A stretch of 64,000 bases of DNA, taken from NCBI RefSeq assembly GCF_009939195.1, contig NZ_JAACKC010000002.1, forward strand, positions 248,001-312,000, read 5' to 3'. Shown here piece after piece: positions 1 through 9,955 of the stretch. The position numbers and the translations under genes were made by a program. The notes below the pieces were generated by a model that was not told the origin of the DNA, did not search any database, and saw nothing but the letters and a program-made list of their open reading frames with translations. This stretch comes from Acinetobacter kanungonis (GTDB lineage Bacteria > Pseudomonadota > Gammaproteobacteria > Pseudomonadales > Moraxellaceae). How positions within the stretch are numbered: the first letter of the stretch is position 1; every line of letters starts with the position of its first letter.

Positions 1-581
1 CAGCGATACCATTAGGGATTGGCTTTATTATCTTTACCTATCTGGTGATCAACGGGGCATCCAATGCCGTGAACCTGACGGATGGTCTGGATGGTCTGGC
101 GATCATGCCGATTGTACTGGTGGCTGCGGGCCTAGGTGTATTTGCTTACTTGGCGGGTGATGTACGTTTTGCTAACTACTTGCATATCCCTTATGTCAAA
201 TACTCTTCTGAACTGGTGGTGATTTGTGCAGCCATGATTGGCGCAGGTTTGGCTTTCCTCTGGTATAACGCACATCCTGCTCAGGTGTTTATGGGTGATG
301 TTGGTGCTTTATCACTGGGTGCAATGCTGGGTACGATTGCCGTGATGGTTCGTCAAGAAATCGTATTTGCAATTATGGGTGGTGTATTTGTGGTAGAGGC
401 GATTTCGGTCTTCCTGCAAATTGGTTCACTGCGCATGCGCAATAAGCGGGTGTTCTTGATGGCACCACTCCACCATCATTATGAGAAAAAAGGCTGGCGT
501 GAAACGCAAGTGGTGATTCGTTTCTGGATTATCACAATTATGCTGGTGGTTTTGGGTCTAATGACTTTAAAATTGCGCTAA
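1..581 (+). CDS. mraY: MraY, phospho-N-acetylmuramoyl-pentapeptide transferase (5' truncated by window)
   Basis: Integral membrane enzyme that transfers phospho-MurNAc-pentapeptide to undecaprenyl phosphate to make lipid I. The window opens inside the gene: the first complete codon is at base 3 and the frame is open from there, so about half of the usual ~370 residues is visible. Seen: the [13 protein letters not shown] block holding the family's active-site aspartates, [12 protein letters not shown], the [13 protein letters not shown] motif, and several hydrophobic segments. The gene ends 18 bases before a hairpin terminator. The start lies outside the window. Identification is secure. Confidence 0.97.
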   Translation, partial: AIPLGIGFIIFTYLVINGASNAVNLTDGLDGLAIMPIVLVAAGLGVFAYLAGDVRFANYLHIPYVKYSSELVVICAAMIGAGLAFLWYNAHPAQVFMGDVGALSLGAMLGTIAVMVRQEIVFAIMGGVFVVEAISVFLQIGSLRMRNKRVFLMAPLHHHYEKKGWRETQVVIRFWIITIMLVVLGLMTLKLR

Positions 582-595
582 GCAAAATCCGTAAA

Positions 596-630
596 AATCA
601 GGTCGGCATATGCAGACCTTTTTATTTTAT
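596..630 (+). terminator. Rho-independent terminator after mraY
   Basis: AGGTC at 600-604 pairs with GACCT at 615-619 around a GCATATGC core, followed directly by TTTTTATTTTAT. It covers the first in-frame ATG (610) of the next reading frame, which argues for the later rlmA start. Confidence 0.75.
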
Positions 631-648
631 GGGCAGTTTTTGGAGAAT

Positions 649-1455
649 ATGATGAATCTACTCATGTGCCCTGTATGTCGTGAGAAATTAAGTTTGGTCG
701 AAAAGACGTGGCAATGTGAGAATCGTCATAGTTACGATGTGGCTAAACAAGGTTATGTGAATTTACATGTTGTACAGCATAAGCACAGTAAAACCCCTGG
801 GGATACAGTCGAATCGGTACAAGCACGACGTGCATTCCTAAGTGCGGGATTTTATGCACCTTTGCAGCAGGCTGTGGTAGAGAAATTACGTCAGCTTCGT
901 ATTGAAAACCTGTTGGATATTGGCTGTGGTGAAGGCTATTACACCGCTGCCATGCAGTCTGAAGTATTGCAATGTGTGGGTGTGGATATTGCGAAAAATG
1001 CAGTACAAGTTGCAGCTAAACTGAATCCAGACGTCACGTGGGTGGTGGGTACAGGCGCAACCTTACCTGTATTAGATCAATCGATTGATTTGTGTAGCAG
1101 CCTATTTAGTCCTATTCCGCAGCAAGAAATCTTGCGTGTTTTAAAAGACAAAGGTTACTTGTTGGTGGTGACGCCTGCGCCAGAACATTTGTTTGCTTTG
1201 CGAGAAGCGCTGTTTGAAGAAGTCAAACCGCATGAGCCGAATAAATTTGTGCAGCAGCTGGCTTCTGATTTTGACTTGCTTGAATCGCAGGTGGTGAGTG
1301 CTGAATTGCAGTTGCCGCAACAACAGTTAAAGAACCTGATTGCAATGACGCCCTACGCTTACAAAGCTAAGGTTGAACGACGGAGTGCATTGGAAGCATT
1401 AGCTGAGTTTCGCGTAACCGCACAGTTCCAATTGTATTTATTTCAAAAGAAATAA
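649..1455 (+). CDS. rlmA: RlmA-type 23S rRNA (guanine-N1) methyltransferase
   Basis: SAM-dependent methyltransferase of the RlmA family, which modifies G745 of 23S rRNA in E. coli. Seen: an N-terminal zinc-binding region (CPVC, then a Cys and His in CENRHSY), the family phrase AKQGYVNL, then a Rossmann SAM motif LLDIGCGEGYY near residue 100. I start at ATG 649 (or the adjacent 652) because GGAG at 642-645 sits just upstream, while the in-frame ATG at 610 lies inside the mraY terminator. Length is about 268 residues, normal for RlmA. It converges on ponA and the two share a hairpin terminator. Confidence 0.9.
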   Translation: MMNLLMCPVCREKLSLVEKTWQCENRHSYDVAKQGYVNLHVVQHKHSKTPGDTVESVQARRAFLSAGFYAPLQQAVVEKLRQLRIENLLDIGCGEGYYTAAMQSEVLQCVGVDIAKNAVQVAAKLNPDVTWVVGTGATLPVLDQSIDLCSSLFSPIPQQEILRVLKDKGYLLVVTPAPEHLFALREALFEEVKPHEPNKFVQQLASDFDLLESQVVSAELQLPQQQLKNLIAMTPYAYKAKVERRSALEALAEFRVTAQFQLYLFQKK

Positions 1456-1461
1456 GCATAT

Positions 1462-1490
1462 AAAAAGCCCTCAAAATAGAGGGCTTTTTT
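1462..1490 (+). terminator. Bidirectional terminator between rlmA and ponA
   Basis: AAAAAGCCCTC at 1462-1472 pairs with GAGGGCTTTTTT at 1479-1490. It has A and T tracts on both sides, so it can serve both converging genes. Confidence 0.9.
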
Positions 1491-1507
1491 ACGCCGTTAT
1501 GCATCGC

Positions 1508-4033
1508 TTATTGGAACTGATCAATCAGATGTTCAATGGCATCAGCCTTTTTTGTCGCAGGTGCGTTTTGCATGGCTGGAGGCGTTTGATCACTTGGAAC
1601 CAAGGCTTCTTCATCAGGTAAGTCATCAAAATCACGTTCAGGTGCCCGTGCGGGTGCAGCAGGTTTTGGACGTGATAAAGGCTGAGCCAAAGGTGGTGAA
1701 GAGCGGTAGTCCTTTTTGGTCTCACCTTCAATAAATTGGGTGTCGTTATGCAAAGTTGGTGCTTTGGCATTTTGATCCAAATGTACCCAAGCAGATGGTG
1801 TGCCTTTTAGAGCATTGTCCATAAAGTTGGTCCAGATCGGTAGTGCAGCAACGCCACCATATTCACGACGACCTAAAGTGGTGGGTTGGTCAAAGCCGAC
1901 CCATGCAATACTGACCAATTTGCCATTAAAACCAGCAAACCACGCATCTTTAGCATCATTGGTGGTTCCTGTTTTACCCCCCAAGTCATCACGACCAATT
2001 TTGAGTGCAGCACGGCCAGTACCGTGCTGAATCACATCTTTGAGGATGTTGGCCATATCAAAAGCTGAACTGGATTTTAAAATACGCTGTGCTTGGCGAT
2101 ATTCTGGATTGGTCGCACTGGGCTCCGTAATTTTGGCTTCCGCAGCTTGGTTGGTGACCTGAATGACTTCATCGTCAGGTGTTACAGGTGCTGCTGAATC
2201 AGAAGCATCTTCTTTTGCATTAATGCATTCGATACAAGCATATTCTGGATTGGATTGATAAATGACTTTGCCATACGCATCTTCAATACGATCAATAAAG
2301 TGTGGTTGAATGCGATAACCACCATTGGCAAATGTGGCATAACCTGTTGCCATTTGAATTGGTAGGACTTGTGGTGTCCCTAAGGCGATGGTGTAGTTAT
2401 TGGGGATTTGATCCTCTTGCAGACCAAAATCCATAAATAACTGGCGAGTACGTTCAATCCCTACAGCTTGAAGTAAACGGACGGAAACAGTATTACGTGA
2501 TAAATAGAGGGCGCGACGTAATGGAATCATACCCAAATAGCGGCCATCTGAATTTCGAGGTGACCACTTGCCAATGGTAATTGGGCTGTCGTTGACCATG
2601 GTAAAAGGCGTCATGCCACGCTCTAAAGCCAAAGCATAAACAAAGGGTTTAATGGTCGAACCAGGTTGACGCCAGCCCTGTAAGGCACGGTTGAATTTAG
2701 ACTGATAAAAATTATAACCACCGACAACCGCTTCAATCGCCCCGTTGTTTGGATTCAACGCAATCAGTTGACCTTGTACCTTGGGAATTTGAACCAAAGC
2801 CCATGAGCTTTTGTCTGCATTGGGTCTTAAGCGCACAATATCTTTGACTTTGACAATTTGAGACGCACGACTGGGTGCAGCACCAACACTGTTGGCATTG
2901 CGATAGGGGCGTGCCCAAGACATGCCAGACCAAGGCACTGTCACGCTAGAACCATCCTGCATAAAGGCTTCAAAAGAAGTGTCGTTGACTTTGGTTACTT
3001 TGGCAGGATAGGTGTTGGCATAGGCAGTGAACTGTTTTAGATCTTTATCGTGGGCTTCTGCACCACGCCAGCCATGGCGTCGGTCGTAGGCTTCCAAACC
3101 ATCTTGTACCGATTGTTCTGCGAAGAATTGGCGTTGGCTATTGATGGTCGTATAGACTTTATAGCCCGAATCAATCGCTTGCTCACCAAATTTACTGACC
3201 AATTCTGAGCGAACCATTTCCCCGACATAAGGAAACAAGTTGCTCACACCACGGTCAGGCATGTTGAGGTTGATGGGTTCAGCAATTGCAGTTTGATATT
3301 GTTCTTGGTTGATATAGCCCAGTTGTAACATACGACCTAAAATCCAGTTGCGACGCTCTAGTGCACGCTCTGGATTAGCGACGGGATTGTATTTTGAAGG
3401 TGCTTTTGGAAGACCTGCAATCATGGCCATTTGTGCAATGCTTAAATCTTCAAGGTTTTTGTTGTAGTAAATCTTGGCAGCAGCAGCAATCCCATAGGCA
3501 TTTTTACCCAAAAAAATCTTGTTCACATAGAGCGTGAGAATTTCTTCTTTACTCAAGTTTTGCTCAATCTTGCGCGCAAGGAAAACCTCGGTCAATTTAC
3601 GCTTTAAAGTGCGTTCAGGACTGAGGTAATAGTTTTTTGCTACCTGCATGGTAATGGTCGAACCACCTGTTTGTACATTTGATCCTGTAATGCTTTCACT
3701 GACCGCGCGTCCTAGTCCCTTAAAACTAATACCACTGTGTTCAAAAAAGGCCGAATCTTCTGCAGCCAAAAAAGCATGAATGAATGTACGTGGGATTTGA
3801 TCATACTCAACAGGTACAGAAAGTTTGCCACCATATTCTGCAATCAGTTGTTGATCTGCACTATAAACTTGTAATGGTTTTAATAAGGGTGCTTTTTTTA
3901 AGATGCTCATTTCAGGCAAAGAGGGGGCAATATAGAGATACATGCCATAAAACCCCATAGGAATTGCGACCAAGACTATAATTATGATCAAAAAAAATGG
4001 ATGAACACGGCCTGAACAAGATAGCTTTTTCAT
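1508..4033 (-). CDS. mrcA: Penicillin-binding protein 1A (bifunctional transglycosylase/transpeptidase)
   Basis: Class A PBP of 841 residues that polymerises and cross-links peptidoglycan in the periplasm. Seen in order: a cytoplasmic N-terminus and one membrane anchor at about residues 12-35; a GT51 transglycosylase domain with the catalytic-glutamate motif AEDSAFFEH (E92) and GGSTITMQ; an OB-like insert; and a transpeptidase domain with nucleophile motif STIK (S459, K462), SRN, and KTGT (K687). The C-terminal tail is Pro/Ala-rich. Located next to pilM and divergent from it, as in other Acinetobacter; often called ponA. All catalytic motifs are intact. Confidence 0.97.
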   Translation of the reverse strand: MKKLSCSGRVHPFFLIIIIVLVAIPMGFYGMYLYIAPSLPEMSILKKAPLLKPLQVYSADQQLIAEYGGKLSVPVEYDQIPRTFIHAFLAAEDSAFFEHSGISFKGLGRAVSESITGSNVQTGGSTITMQVAKNYYLSPERTLKRKLTEVFLARKIEQNLSKEEILTLYVNKIFLGKNAYGIAAAAKIYYNKNLEDLSIAQMAMIAGLPKAPSKYNPVANPERALERRNWILGRMLQLGYINQEQYQTAIAEPINLNMPDRGVSNLFPYVGEMVRSELVSKFGEQAIDSGYKVYTTINSQRQFFAEQSVQDGLEAYDRRHGWRGAEAHDKDLKQFTAYANTYPAKVTKVNDTSFEAFMQDGSSVTVPWSGMSWARPYRNANSVGAAPSRASQIVKVKDIVRLRPNADKSSWALVQIPKVQGQLIALNPNNGAIEAVVGGYNFYQSKFNRALQGWRQPGSTIKPFVYALALERGMTPFTMVNDSPITIGKWSPRNSDGRYLGMIPLRRALYLSRNTVSVRLLQAVGIERTRQLFMDFGLQEDQIPNNYTIALGTPQVLPIQMATGYATFANGGYRIQPHFIDRIEDAYGKVIYQSNPEYACIECINAKEDASDSAAPVTPDDEVIQVTNQAAEAKITEPSATNPEYRQAQRILKSSSAFDMANILKDVIQHGTGRAALKIGRDDLGGKTGTTNDAKDAWFAGFNGKLVSIAWVGFDQPTTLGRREYGGVAALPIWTNFMDNALKGTPSAWVHLDQNAKAPTLHNDTQFIEGETKKDYRSSPPLAQPLSRPKPAAPARAPERDFDDLPDEEALVPSDQTPPAMQNAPATKKADAIEHLIDQFQ

Positions 4034-4103
4034 AACAAGTAAGTTTTAATAGGAGCTAATGGCAAACTAATTGGTGGTCAGTATAGCCGTTTACAGATAC
4101 GGA

Positions 4104-4132
4104 TTGTTAATGAGTTATTGTATCCGTATAAA
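4104..4132 (+). promoter_or_regulatory. Candidate sigma-70 promoter for pilMNOPQ
   Basis: TTGTTA at 4104-4109 and TATAAA at 4127-4132 are separated by 17 bases, in the divergent gap between ponA and pilM. It would give a leader of about 60 bases. Predicted from sequence only. Confidence 0.6.
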
Positions 4133-4198
4133 ATTATAGACCGCAGCCAGTTGGTTAGTTACTTCTATTGGGGATAAAAAAATAATAGGAATAGTATT

Positions 4199-5257
4199 GT
4201 GCTCAGGTTATATCGTAAGCCAAGTAAGGGGTTAATAGGAGTAGATATTAGTTCCACTTCTGTTAAGTTGTTAGAGCTGTCTGTAAAAAACGGTCGCTAT
4301 TGGGTGGAAAGTTATGCTTTGGTCCCATTACCAGAAGGCAGTGTTGTTGAAAAGAACATTTTAAATCCTGAAGCGATTGGGGATGCTTTGGAACGTGCTT
4401 TAAATCTAGCAAATGTTCAATCAAATGCGGCTGCAATTGCCATTCCAACATCTATGGTGATTAGTAAAACTATCGAAATGGATGCGGATATGACGGATGA
4501 TGAGCGTGAAGTTCAAATCCGTATGGATGCCGAACAATATATTCCGTTCCCTTTAGATGAAGTCAGTCTTGATTTTGAAGTGTTGTCTGACCGTTTGGCG
4601 AATCCAAATCGCGTCAATGTGCTCTTGGTCGCAACACGTCTGGAAAATGTTGAAGCACGCTCAGAGGTGCTGGAACTGGCAGGACTCACACCTAAAATTG
4701 CAGATGTCGAAAGTTTCGCAATGGAGAATGTCTATAAAGTCTTTGCGGATACCATGCCTATGGGGGTGAATACCGTCGGGATTTTGGATATTGGGCATAC
4801 CATGACCACCTTGTCTGTGATGCAAAATGACAAGATTATTTATACCCGTGAACAGGTCTTTGGTGGAAAACAGCTGACTCAGGAAATTCAAAACCGTTAT
4901 GGCCTTTCCTTTGAGGAAGCAGGTCGTGCCAAGAAAAGCCGTACCTTACCCGATGATTATGATGTTGAAGTCTTAGAGCCATTTTTAGAAGCTGTAGTGC
5001 AACAAGCAGCGCGTTCACTACAATTCTTCTTTTCATCTTCGCAATTTAACGAAATCGATCATATCTTGTTGGCGGGTGGTAATGCCAACATCCCAGGTCT
5101 GGCGAAGCTGCTACAACAAAAATTAGGTTATCGCGTTACGATTGCGAATCCATTTTTGCAAATGGGCTTTTCACCAAAAATTGATATTAAAAAGATTGAA
5201 AATGATGCTTCCTCTCTCTTGGTGGCGTGTGGTCTGGCATTGAGGAGTTTTGATTAA
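4199..5257 (+). CDS. pilM: PilM, actin-like type IV pilus assembly protein
   Basis: Cytoplasmic actin-fold ATPase-like protein that binds the N-terminus of PilN and links the inner-membrane alignment complex to the pilus motor. Seen: GVDISSTSVKLLEL near the N-terminus (phosphate-1 type loop), VGILDIGHTMTTLSV, and LLAGGNANIPGL near the C-terminus, all typical of the FtsA/PilM fold. Length 352 is normal. It starts with GTG; AGGA at 4187-4190 is 8 bases upstream. Its stop overlaps the pilN start (TAATG), so translation is probably coupled. First gene of pilMNOPQ. Confidence 0.96.
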   Translation: MLRLYRKPSKGLIGVDISSTSVKLLELSVKNGRYWVESYALVPLPEGSVVEKNILNPEAIGDALERALNLANVQSNAAAIAIPTSMVISKTIEMDADMTDDEREVQIRMDAEQYIPFPLDEVSLDFEVLSDRLANPNRVNVLLVATRLENVEARSEVLELAGLTPKIADVESFAMENVYKVFADTMPMGVNTVGILDIGHTMTTLSVMQNDKIIYTREQVFGGKQLTQEIQNRYGLSFEEAGRAKKSRTLPDDYDVEVLEPFLEAVVQQAARSLQFFFSSSQFNEIDHILLAGGNANIPGLAKLLQQKLGYRVTIANPFLQMGFSPKIDIKKIENDASSLLVACGLALRSFD

Positions 5258-5904
5258 TGGCAAAAATTAACTTGCTCCCTTGGCGTGATGAGCTAAGAGA
5301 GAAACGGAAAAAAGAATTCATTGTTATTTGTATTGGGGCTGCTTTAATTGGGGTGTTACTGGTTGTTATGGCATGGTTCTATTACAACTATAAGCTTGAA
5401 GATCAAGAACAAGCAAACCAACTGATTATCAGTACCAATCAAAATCTGGATGTACAGTTAAAGTCTTTAGAAGGCTTACAAGAGCAGCGTAATGCCATTG
5501 TAGAACGTATGAAGTTGATTCAAGGGCTGCAAAGTCAACGTCCTATCGCAGTACGTTTGATTGATGAAATGGCGCGAGTGGTTCCTGCGAATTTGTATAT
5601 CACCAAATTCTCGCGAATTGGCGATAAATTCACCATTGAAGGTAAGGCCGAAAGTCCAAATGCTGTGGCTGAATTCTTGCGTAATCTAGAAGCTTCACCT
5701 TGGTATCGTAATGCCTTTATGAACTCCTTCTTGGCTGTCGAAGAAAACAAAAACAAGGCACCGAGTTCAGTTGTTCCTCGTGTTGAGGATGGTTATGGAA
5801 GCTTTGTAGTTACTGCAGATCTGGATGAAATCGCAATGCCTACTACGGATGCTGCGAATGATGCAAATGCCGTAGCTAGTTCAACAGCGGGGGCAGCAAA
5901 ATGA
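5257..5904 (+). CDS. pilN: PilN, type IV pilus inner-membrane alignment protein
   Basis: Bitopic inner-membrane protein, 215 residues. Its short cytoplasmic tail begins MAKINLLPWRDELR, the conserved motif that docks into PilM. One membrane helix follows at about residues 22-45, then a periplasmic coiled coil and a ferredoxin-like domain that pairs with PilO. The C-terminal tail is Ala/Asp-rich and probably disordered. Overlaps pilM by one base and pilO by four (ATGA). Confidence 0.95.
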   Translation: MAKINLLPWRDELREKRKKEFIVICIGAALIGVLLVVMAWFYYNYKLEDQEQANQLIISTNQNLDVQLKSLEGLQEQRNAIVERMKLIQGLQSQRPIAVRLIDEMARVVPANLYITKFSRIGDKFTIEGKAESPNAVAEFLRNLEASPWYRNAFMNSFLAVEENKNKAPSSVVPRVEDGYGSFVVTADLDEIAMPTTDAANDANAVASSTAGAAK

Positions 5905-6644
5905 GTCATGATGAATTTGATGAGCTAAATCAGGAAGCTGTCATTAAGCCGAAGAAAAAAATGACAGTGGAGAAGTTTTTCCAACAATTTAATACTTTAG
6001 ATCCAAATAATTATGGCAGTTGGCCGTTATCAGTAAAAATTACTTGCTGGATTTTTATTGTTTTCTTAATTTGTGCGGTGGGTTACTTTTTAGTGATTAA
6101 ACCGAAATTAGATGCAATCTCCAGTGCATATGCGCAAGAGCAAAATCTACTGAATGAATTCAGAGAAAAAGATTCAAAGTTACGTAACCTTCAGCAGTAT
6201 CAAGCACAGTTACAGGAAATGGAGGCAAACTTTAACCAGCAGCTTGAACAGCTGCCTAAAGAAACCGAAATTCCAGGTTTGGTTGAAGATATTAACGTGA
6301 CCGGTGTGAATTCTGGATTGAAGTTTAAGAATATCCGTTTAGAGCCAGAAGTTAAACAAGAGTTCTTTATTGAGCAGCCGATCAGTATTGAAGCGACGGG
6401 TGATTACCATGCTTTCGGCTCATTTGTGAGTGGAATTGCGGCATTACCACGTATTGTGACCTTGCATGACTTTGATATTACATCTTCAATTAGTAATGAC
6501 AAAAAGTCGGAAATTCCGCAAGTAACATATGTGGCTAAGGCGAGAACATATCGCTATGTGGGTAATCAAGATAGTCAAAATGCGGCAGTTGGTACGAGTA
6601 CAGCGACTGCTCCGACAGCAGTTACTCCAGAAGGAGCGAAGTAA
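5901..6644 (+). CDS. pilO: PilO, type IV pilus inner-membrane alignment protein
   Basis: Partner of PilN in the periplasmic scaffold connecting the inner-membrane platform to PilP and the secretin. 247 residues: a cytoplasmic N-terminal stretch of about 45 residues, one membrane helix at roughly 48-68, a coiled coil rich in Gln/Glu, then the PilO core (PGLVEDINVTGVNSGL; YHAFGSFVSGIAALPRIV). Overlaps pilN by four bases and pilP by one, which indicates coupled translation. The Ala/Thr-rich tail resembles that of PilN. Confidence 0.95.
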   Translation: MSHDEFDELNQEAVIKPKKKMTVEKFFQQFNTLDPNNYGSWPLSVKITCWIFIVFLICAVGYFLVIKPKLDAISSAYAQEQNLLNEFREKDSKLRNLQQYQAQLQEMEANFNQQLEQLPKETEIPGLVEDINVTGVNSGLKFKNIRLEPEVKQEFFIEQPISIEATGDYHAFGSFVSGIAALPRIVTLHDFDITSSISNDKKSEIPQVTYVAKARTYRYVGNQDSQNAAVGTSTATAPTAVTPEGAK

Positions 6645-7171
6645 TGAAATTTGAGAAAATAGCATTTGCTTTGATGTGTGGGTTGGTGCTAGTGGGGTGT
6701 GATTCGCGTATTGATGCTGTGAATATGGAAATGGTCAATATTCGTAATCAGCAACCAATGCCGATTGAACCTGCCCCAGTATTTCCGCCTGTACCGACTT
6801 TTAACTATGCCGCGCATCAATTAAAAAGTCCATTTATGCCGAGTTCACTGGCGGCAGAATTAAAAATTATGGCAGGTAAACGTGTTTATCCGAACTTCTC
6901 ACGTCAGCCTCAACCACTCGAAAGTTATGCTTTAGAATCCTTGAATATGAAAGGCAGTATGCGAAATCAGTCTGGGCAAATTTTGGGGTTAATTCAGACA
7001 CCTGATGGTGAGATTGAGCGTGTGCTAATTGGTAACTATATGGGCATGAATCAAGGGCGCATTGTAAAAATTACGCCTACACAGATTGACTTAATAGAAA
7101 TTATTCCAGATGGAAGAGAAGGTTATGTTGAGCGCCCACGTAGTCTGGTTTTAATTGGGCCTGCACCTTAA
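6644..7171 (+). CDS. pilP: PilP, type IV pilus lipoprotein
   Basis: Inner-membrane lipoprotein that bridges PilNO and the PilQ secretin. 175 residues. The N-terminal signal ends in a lipobox (LVLVGC, Cys at about residue 19), followed by a Pro-rich linker and a C-terminal beta domain (GQILGLIQTPDGEIERVLIGNYMG) typical of PilP. It starts on the stop of pilO (TAATG). The gap to pilQ is 15 bases with a good ribosome site. Confidence 0.95.
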   Translation: MKFEKIAFALMCGLVLVGCDSRIDAVNMEMVNIRNQQPMPIEPAPVFPPVPTFNYAAHQLKSPFMPSSLAAELKIMAGKRVYPNFSRQPQPLESYALESLNMKGSMRNQSGQILGLIQTPDGEIERVLIGNYMGMNQGRIVKITPTQIDLIEIIPDGREGYVERPRSLVLIGPAP

Positions 7172-7186
7172 TTTAAAGGAATAAAA

Positions 7187-9355
7187 ATGAAAAACAGTAT
7201 TCAAGATTTTATATTTGGGGATGGTAATACAATGAATCATATTTTCCGTCAATTTTCTATGGGTGCAGTAGCGATGGCGGTGATGCAAGCTGCCAGCGCG
7301 CAAGTGAGCATGACAAATGTTGTGCCGATGCAAATACCGGGACAAGGTACAGAAATTCGTGTGATGTTTAATGGGATTCCACCACAACCACAAGCCTACC
7401 AGCTGGAACAACCATCTCGTCTGATTTTAGACTTTGACAAAGCGCAACAGACCTTAAAACAAAGCAATATTAAAGTCGCGACAAAAGAAGCAAGTTCGGT
7501 CGATGTGTCTTCAGATGCCCAGCGCTCACGCTTAACGGTGAATCTGGCTGATGCAGGTGCGTTTACCACACGTGTTGAAGGCAACACCTTTATTCTGAAA
7601 ATTAATTCAACCAATAATAATTTTGCCACACCAGTAGCGACCAGTGTCAAGGCATCAACTCAAGGTGTTTCAAATATTGGTTTTCAGCGTGGCTCGGAAG
7701 GTGAAGGTCAAGTTGTTATTGATTTGTTAGGCAGCAACACGCCTGCAGATGTCCAACAACAAGGCAGTAAAATTGTGGTACGCATGTTGGGAACTAAAAT
7801 TCCAGCCCATTTAACTCGCCGTTTAAATGTGAATGACTTTGCGACACCAGTGGCGACTGTGGATGCTTATAATGATGGTAATAATGGAGTCATTACCATT
7901 CAGTCTTCTGGTAGTTATGAATATATGGCTTATCAGGCGGAAAATAAGCTGACAATTAGCTTGAAACGCCCTGTTGATAAGAACCCAATGAAACCGCATG
8001 CGTCAAATAGTTATACAGGCAAGAAAATTTCACTCGATTTCCAGGATATTGAAGTACGTCGTGTATTGCAGTTATTGGCTGACTTTACTGGCATTAATAT
8101 GGTTGCTGCGGATACAGTGCAAGGCAATATTACACTGCGTTTAAAAGATGTTCCTTGGGATCAAGCACTCGACATTATTCTTAAAACCAAAAACCTAGAT
8201 AAGCGTCGTAATGGTAATGTGATCTGGATAGCACCTGTTTCAGAGCTCATCAAAGCCGAAGAAGAAGAAGCGAAAGCAATCGCACAAAGCGTAAAGCTTG
8301 CTCCTCTGCAAACCGAATATATTCAATTGAACTATGCCAAAGCTAGTGACATTGAAAAAATGATTACGCAGGGTAAAAATGCTTCGAATTCAGGCGGCAA
8401 TACTGGTGCTTCAACAGATCCACTGGGAGATAGTGTCGGTAGTTTATTGAGTCCACGTGGGACGGTTTCAATTGATCCTCGTACCAATATGCTGATTATT
8501 AATGATACCTCACAGAAAATTGATCAAATTCGTAAGATGATTGATCTATTAGATGTGCAAGTACAACAAGTGATGGTTGAAGCACGTATTGTGCGTGCAT
8601 CGACTTCATTTACCAAAGAGATGGGGGTGAAGTGGGGGATTCTATCGCAAGGGATTAATAGTAATAATGATCTCTTAGTAGGTGGTAGTGACCAGACGCT
8701 ATGGGATCTAAAAACACCTGATGATGATGGTAAATATACCATCCAACGTCCAGATAACTTGAATGTGGATTTGGGTGTCACTAATCCTGCGGGTCAAATT
8801 GCATTTAGCTTAATCAGTTTATCTGATTTTATGTTGGATTTAGAGCTTTCAGCTTTACAGGCGGATGGTTATGGTGAAGTGATTTCAACACCAAAAGTAC
8901 TGACAGGCGATAAGCAAAAGGCTAAAGTCGCGACAGGTCAAGAAGTGCCGTATCAAACTACGACCAATTCGGCTTCAGGTTCAACTGCAAGTACTTCATT
9001 TAAAGAGGCTTTGTTAAGCCTTGAAGTAACACCAAGTATTACCCCAGATGGTAAAGTTCAAATGCAGCTTGATATTGCGAAGGACTCGATTGCAGGTGAG
9101 GCACCAAATGGTGAGTTGATCTTGAATAAAAACACCATTACGACCAATGTCTTGGTAAATAATGGTGAAACGGTGATTTTGGGTGGAGTATTTGAGCAAA
9201 CGACTACGAATTCACAAACCAAGGTACCTTTCTTGGGGGATATTCCTTATTTAGGCTGGTTATTTAGAAAAGATACCAAGTCAGATGACAAGCAAGAGCT
9301 CTTGATTTTTGTGACACCGCGAATTGTTAATGACAGTGTTTCAAGAAATCATTAA
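7187..9355 (+). CDS. pilQ: PilQ, type IV pilus secretin
   Basis: Outer-membrane secretin through which pili and probably transforming DNA pass. 722 residues. Order seen: signal peptide (hydrophobic SMGAVAMAVMQAASAQ), two AMIN-type peptidoglycan-binding regions, a secretin N0/STN domain (LDFQDIEVRRVLQLLADFTG), N1/NolW region, and the secretin core ending VPFLGDIPYLGWLFR and ELLIFVTPRIV. I chose 7187 because AAAGGA at 7175-7180 fits it. An in-frame ATG at 7220 would leave a more usual signal peptide and cannot be excluded. Confidence 0.95.
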   Translation: MKNSIQDFIFGDGNTMNHIFRQFSMGAVAMAVMQAASAQVSMTNVVPMQIPGQGTEIRVMFNGIPPQPQAYQLEQPSRLILDFDKAQQTLKQSNIKVATKEASSVDVSSDAQRSRLTVNLADAGAFTTRVEGNTFILKINSTNNNFATPVATSVKASTQGVSNIGFQRGSEGEGQVVIDLLGSNTPADVQQQGSKIVVRMLGTKIPAHLTRRLNVNDFATPVATVDAYNDGNNGVITIQSSGSYEYMAYQAENKLTISLKRPVDKNPMKPHASNSYTGKKISLDFQDIEVRRVLQLLADFTGINMVAADTVQGNITLRLKDVPWDQALDIILKTKNLDKRRNGNVIWIAPVSELIKAEEEEAKAIAQSVKLAPLQTEYIQLNYAKASDIEKMITQGKNASNSGGNTGASTDPLGDSVGSLLSPRGTVSIDPRTNMLIINDTSQKIDQIRKMIDLLDVQVQQVMVEARIVRASTSFTKEMGVKWGILSQGINSNNDLLVGGSDQTLWDLKTPDDDGKYTIQRPDNLNVDLGVTNPAGQIAFSLISLSDFMLDLELSALQADGYGEVISTPKVLTGDKQKAKVATGQEVPYQTTTNSASGSTASTSFKEALLSLEVTPSITPDGKVQMQLDIAKDSIAGEAPNGELILNKNTITTNVLVNNGETVILGGVFEQTTTNSQTKVPFLGDIPYLGWLFRKDTKSDDKQELLIFVTPRIVNDSVSRNH

Positions 9356-9392
9356 TATATTTTCAATTTAAACAAAATTAATAGGTGACTCC

Positions 9393-9935
9393 TTGCCAAG
9401 CAAAGAGTTTAATTCCCTACCAAATATCTATTTGGTAGGGCCGATGGGGGCGGGAAAAACAACAGTTGGACGGCATTTGGCGGAATTGTTAGGCCGAGAA
9501 TTTCTAGATAGTGATCATGAAATTGAGCGAAAAACAGGGGCGACCATCCCGTGGATTTTTGAAAAAGAAGGTGAAACGGGGTTTCGTACCCGTGAAACTG
9601 TTGTGATTGATGAGTTGACCACACGCCCTCATTTGGTACTTGCTACAGGTGGTGGAGCAGTCACTCAAGCTCCGAATCGTGATTTTTTAAAGCAACGTGG
9701 TATTGTTGTTTATCTCTATACTCCCGTCGAAATTCAGTTACAGCGGACTTATCGCGATAAGAATCGCCCGTTGTTGCAAGTGGAAAATCCTGAGCAAAAA
9801 CTCCGAGATTTACTTGCGATTCGAGACCCTTTGTATCGTGATGTTGCTCATTATGTGATTGAGACCAATCAAGGTGCTGCACGAGATCTGGCACATAAAA
9901 TCTTAACCATGATTACCTCACAACCGATTGATTGA
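9393..9935 (+). CDS. aroK: Shikimate kinase
   Basis: ATP-dependent phosphorylation of shikimate in the chorismate pathway; cytoplasmic, 180 residues. Seen: Walker [10 protein letters not shown] (residues 16-24), DSDHEIE (shikimate/Mg contact region), FRTRE, ATGGGAV, and the lid region RDKNRPLL. The start is TTG at 9393, with AGGTGA at 9383-9388 just before it; no ATG lies upstream of the conserved P-loop. Follows pilQ by 37 bases and leads into aroB, an arrangement common in gammaproteobacteria (pilQ-aroK-aroB). Confidence 0.95.
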   Translation: MPSKEFNSLPNIYLVGPMGAGKTTVGRHLAELLGREFLDSDHEIERKTGATIPWIFEKEGETGFRTRETVVIDELTTRPHLVLATGGGAVTQAPNRDFLKQRGIVVYLYTPVEIQLQRTYRDKNRPLLQVENPEQKLRDLLAIRDPLYRDVAHYVIETNQGAARDLAHKILTMITSQPID

Positions 9936-9955
9936 ATAGAAAAGCAGTTGAATTC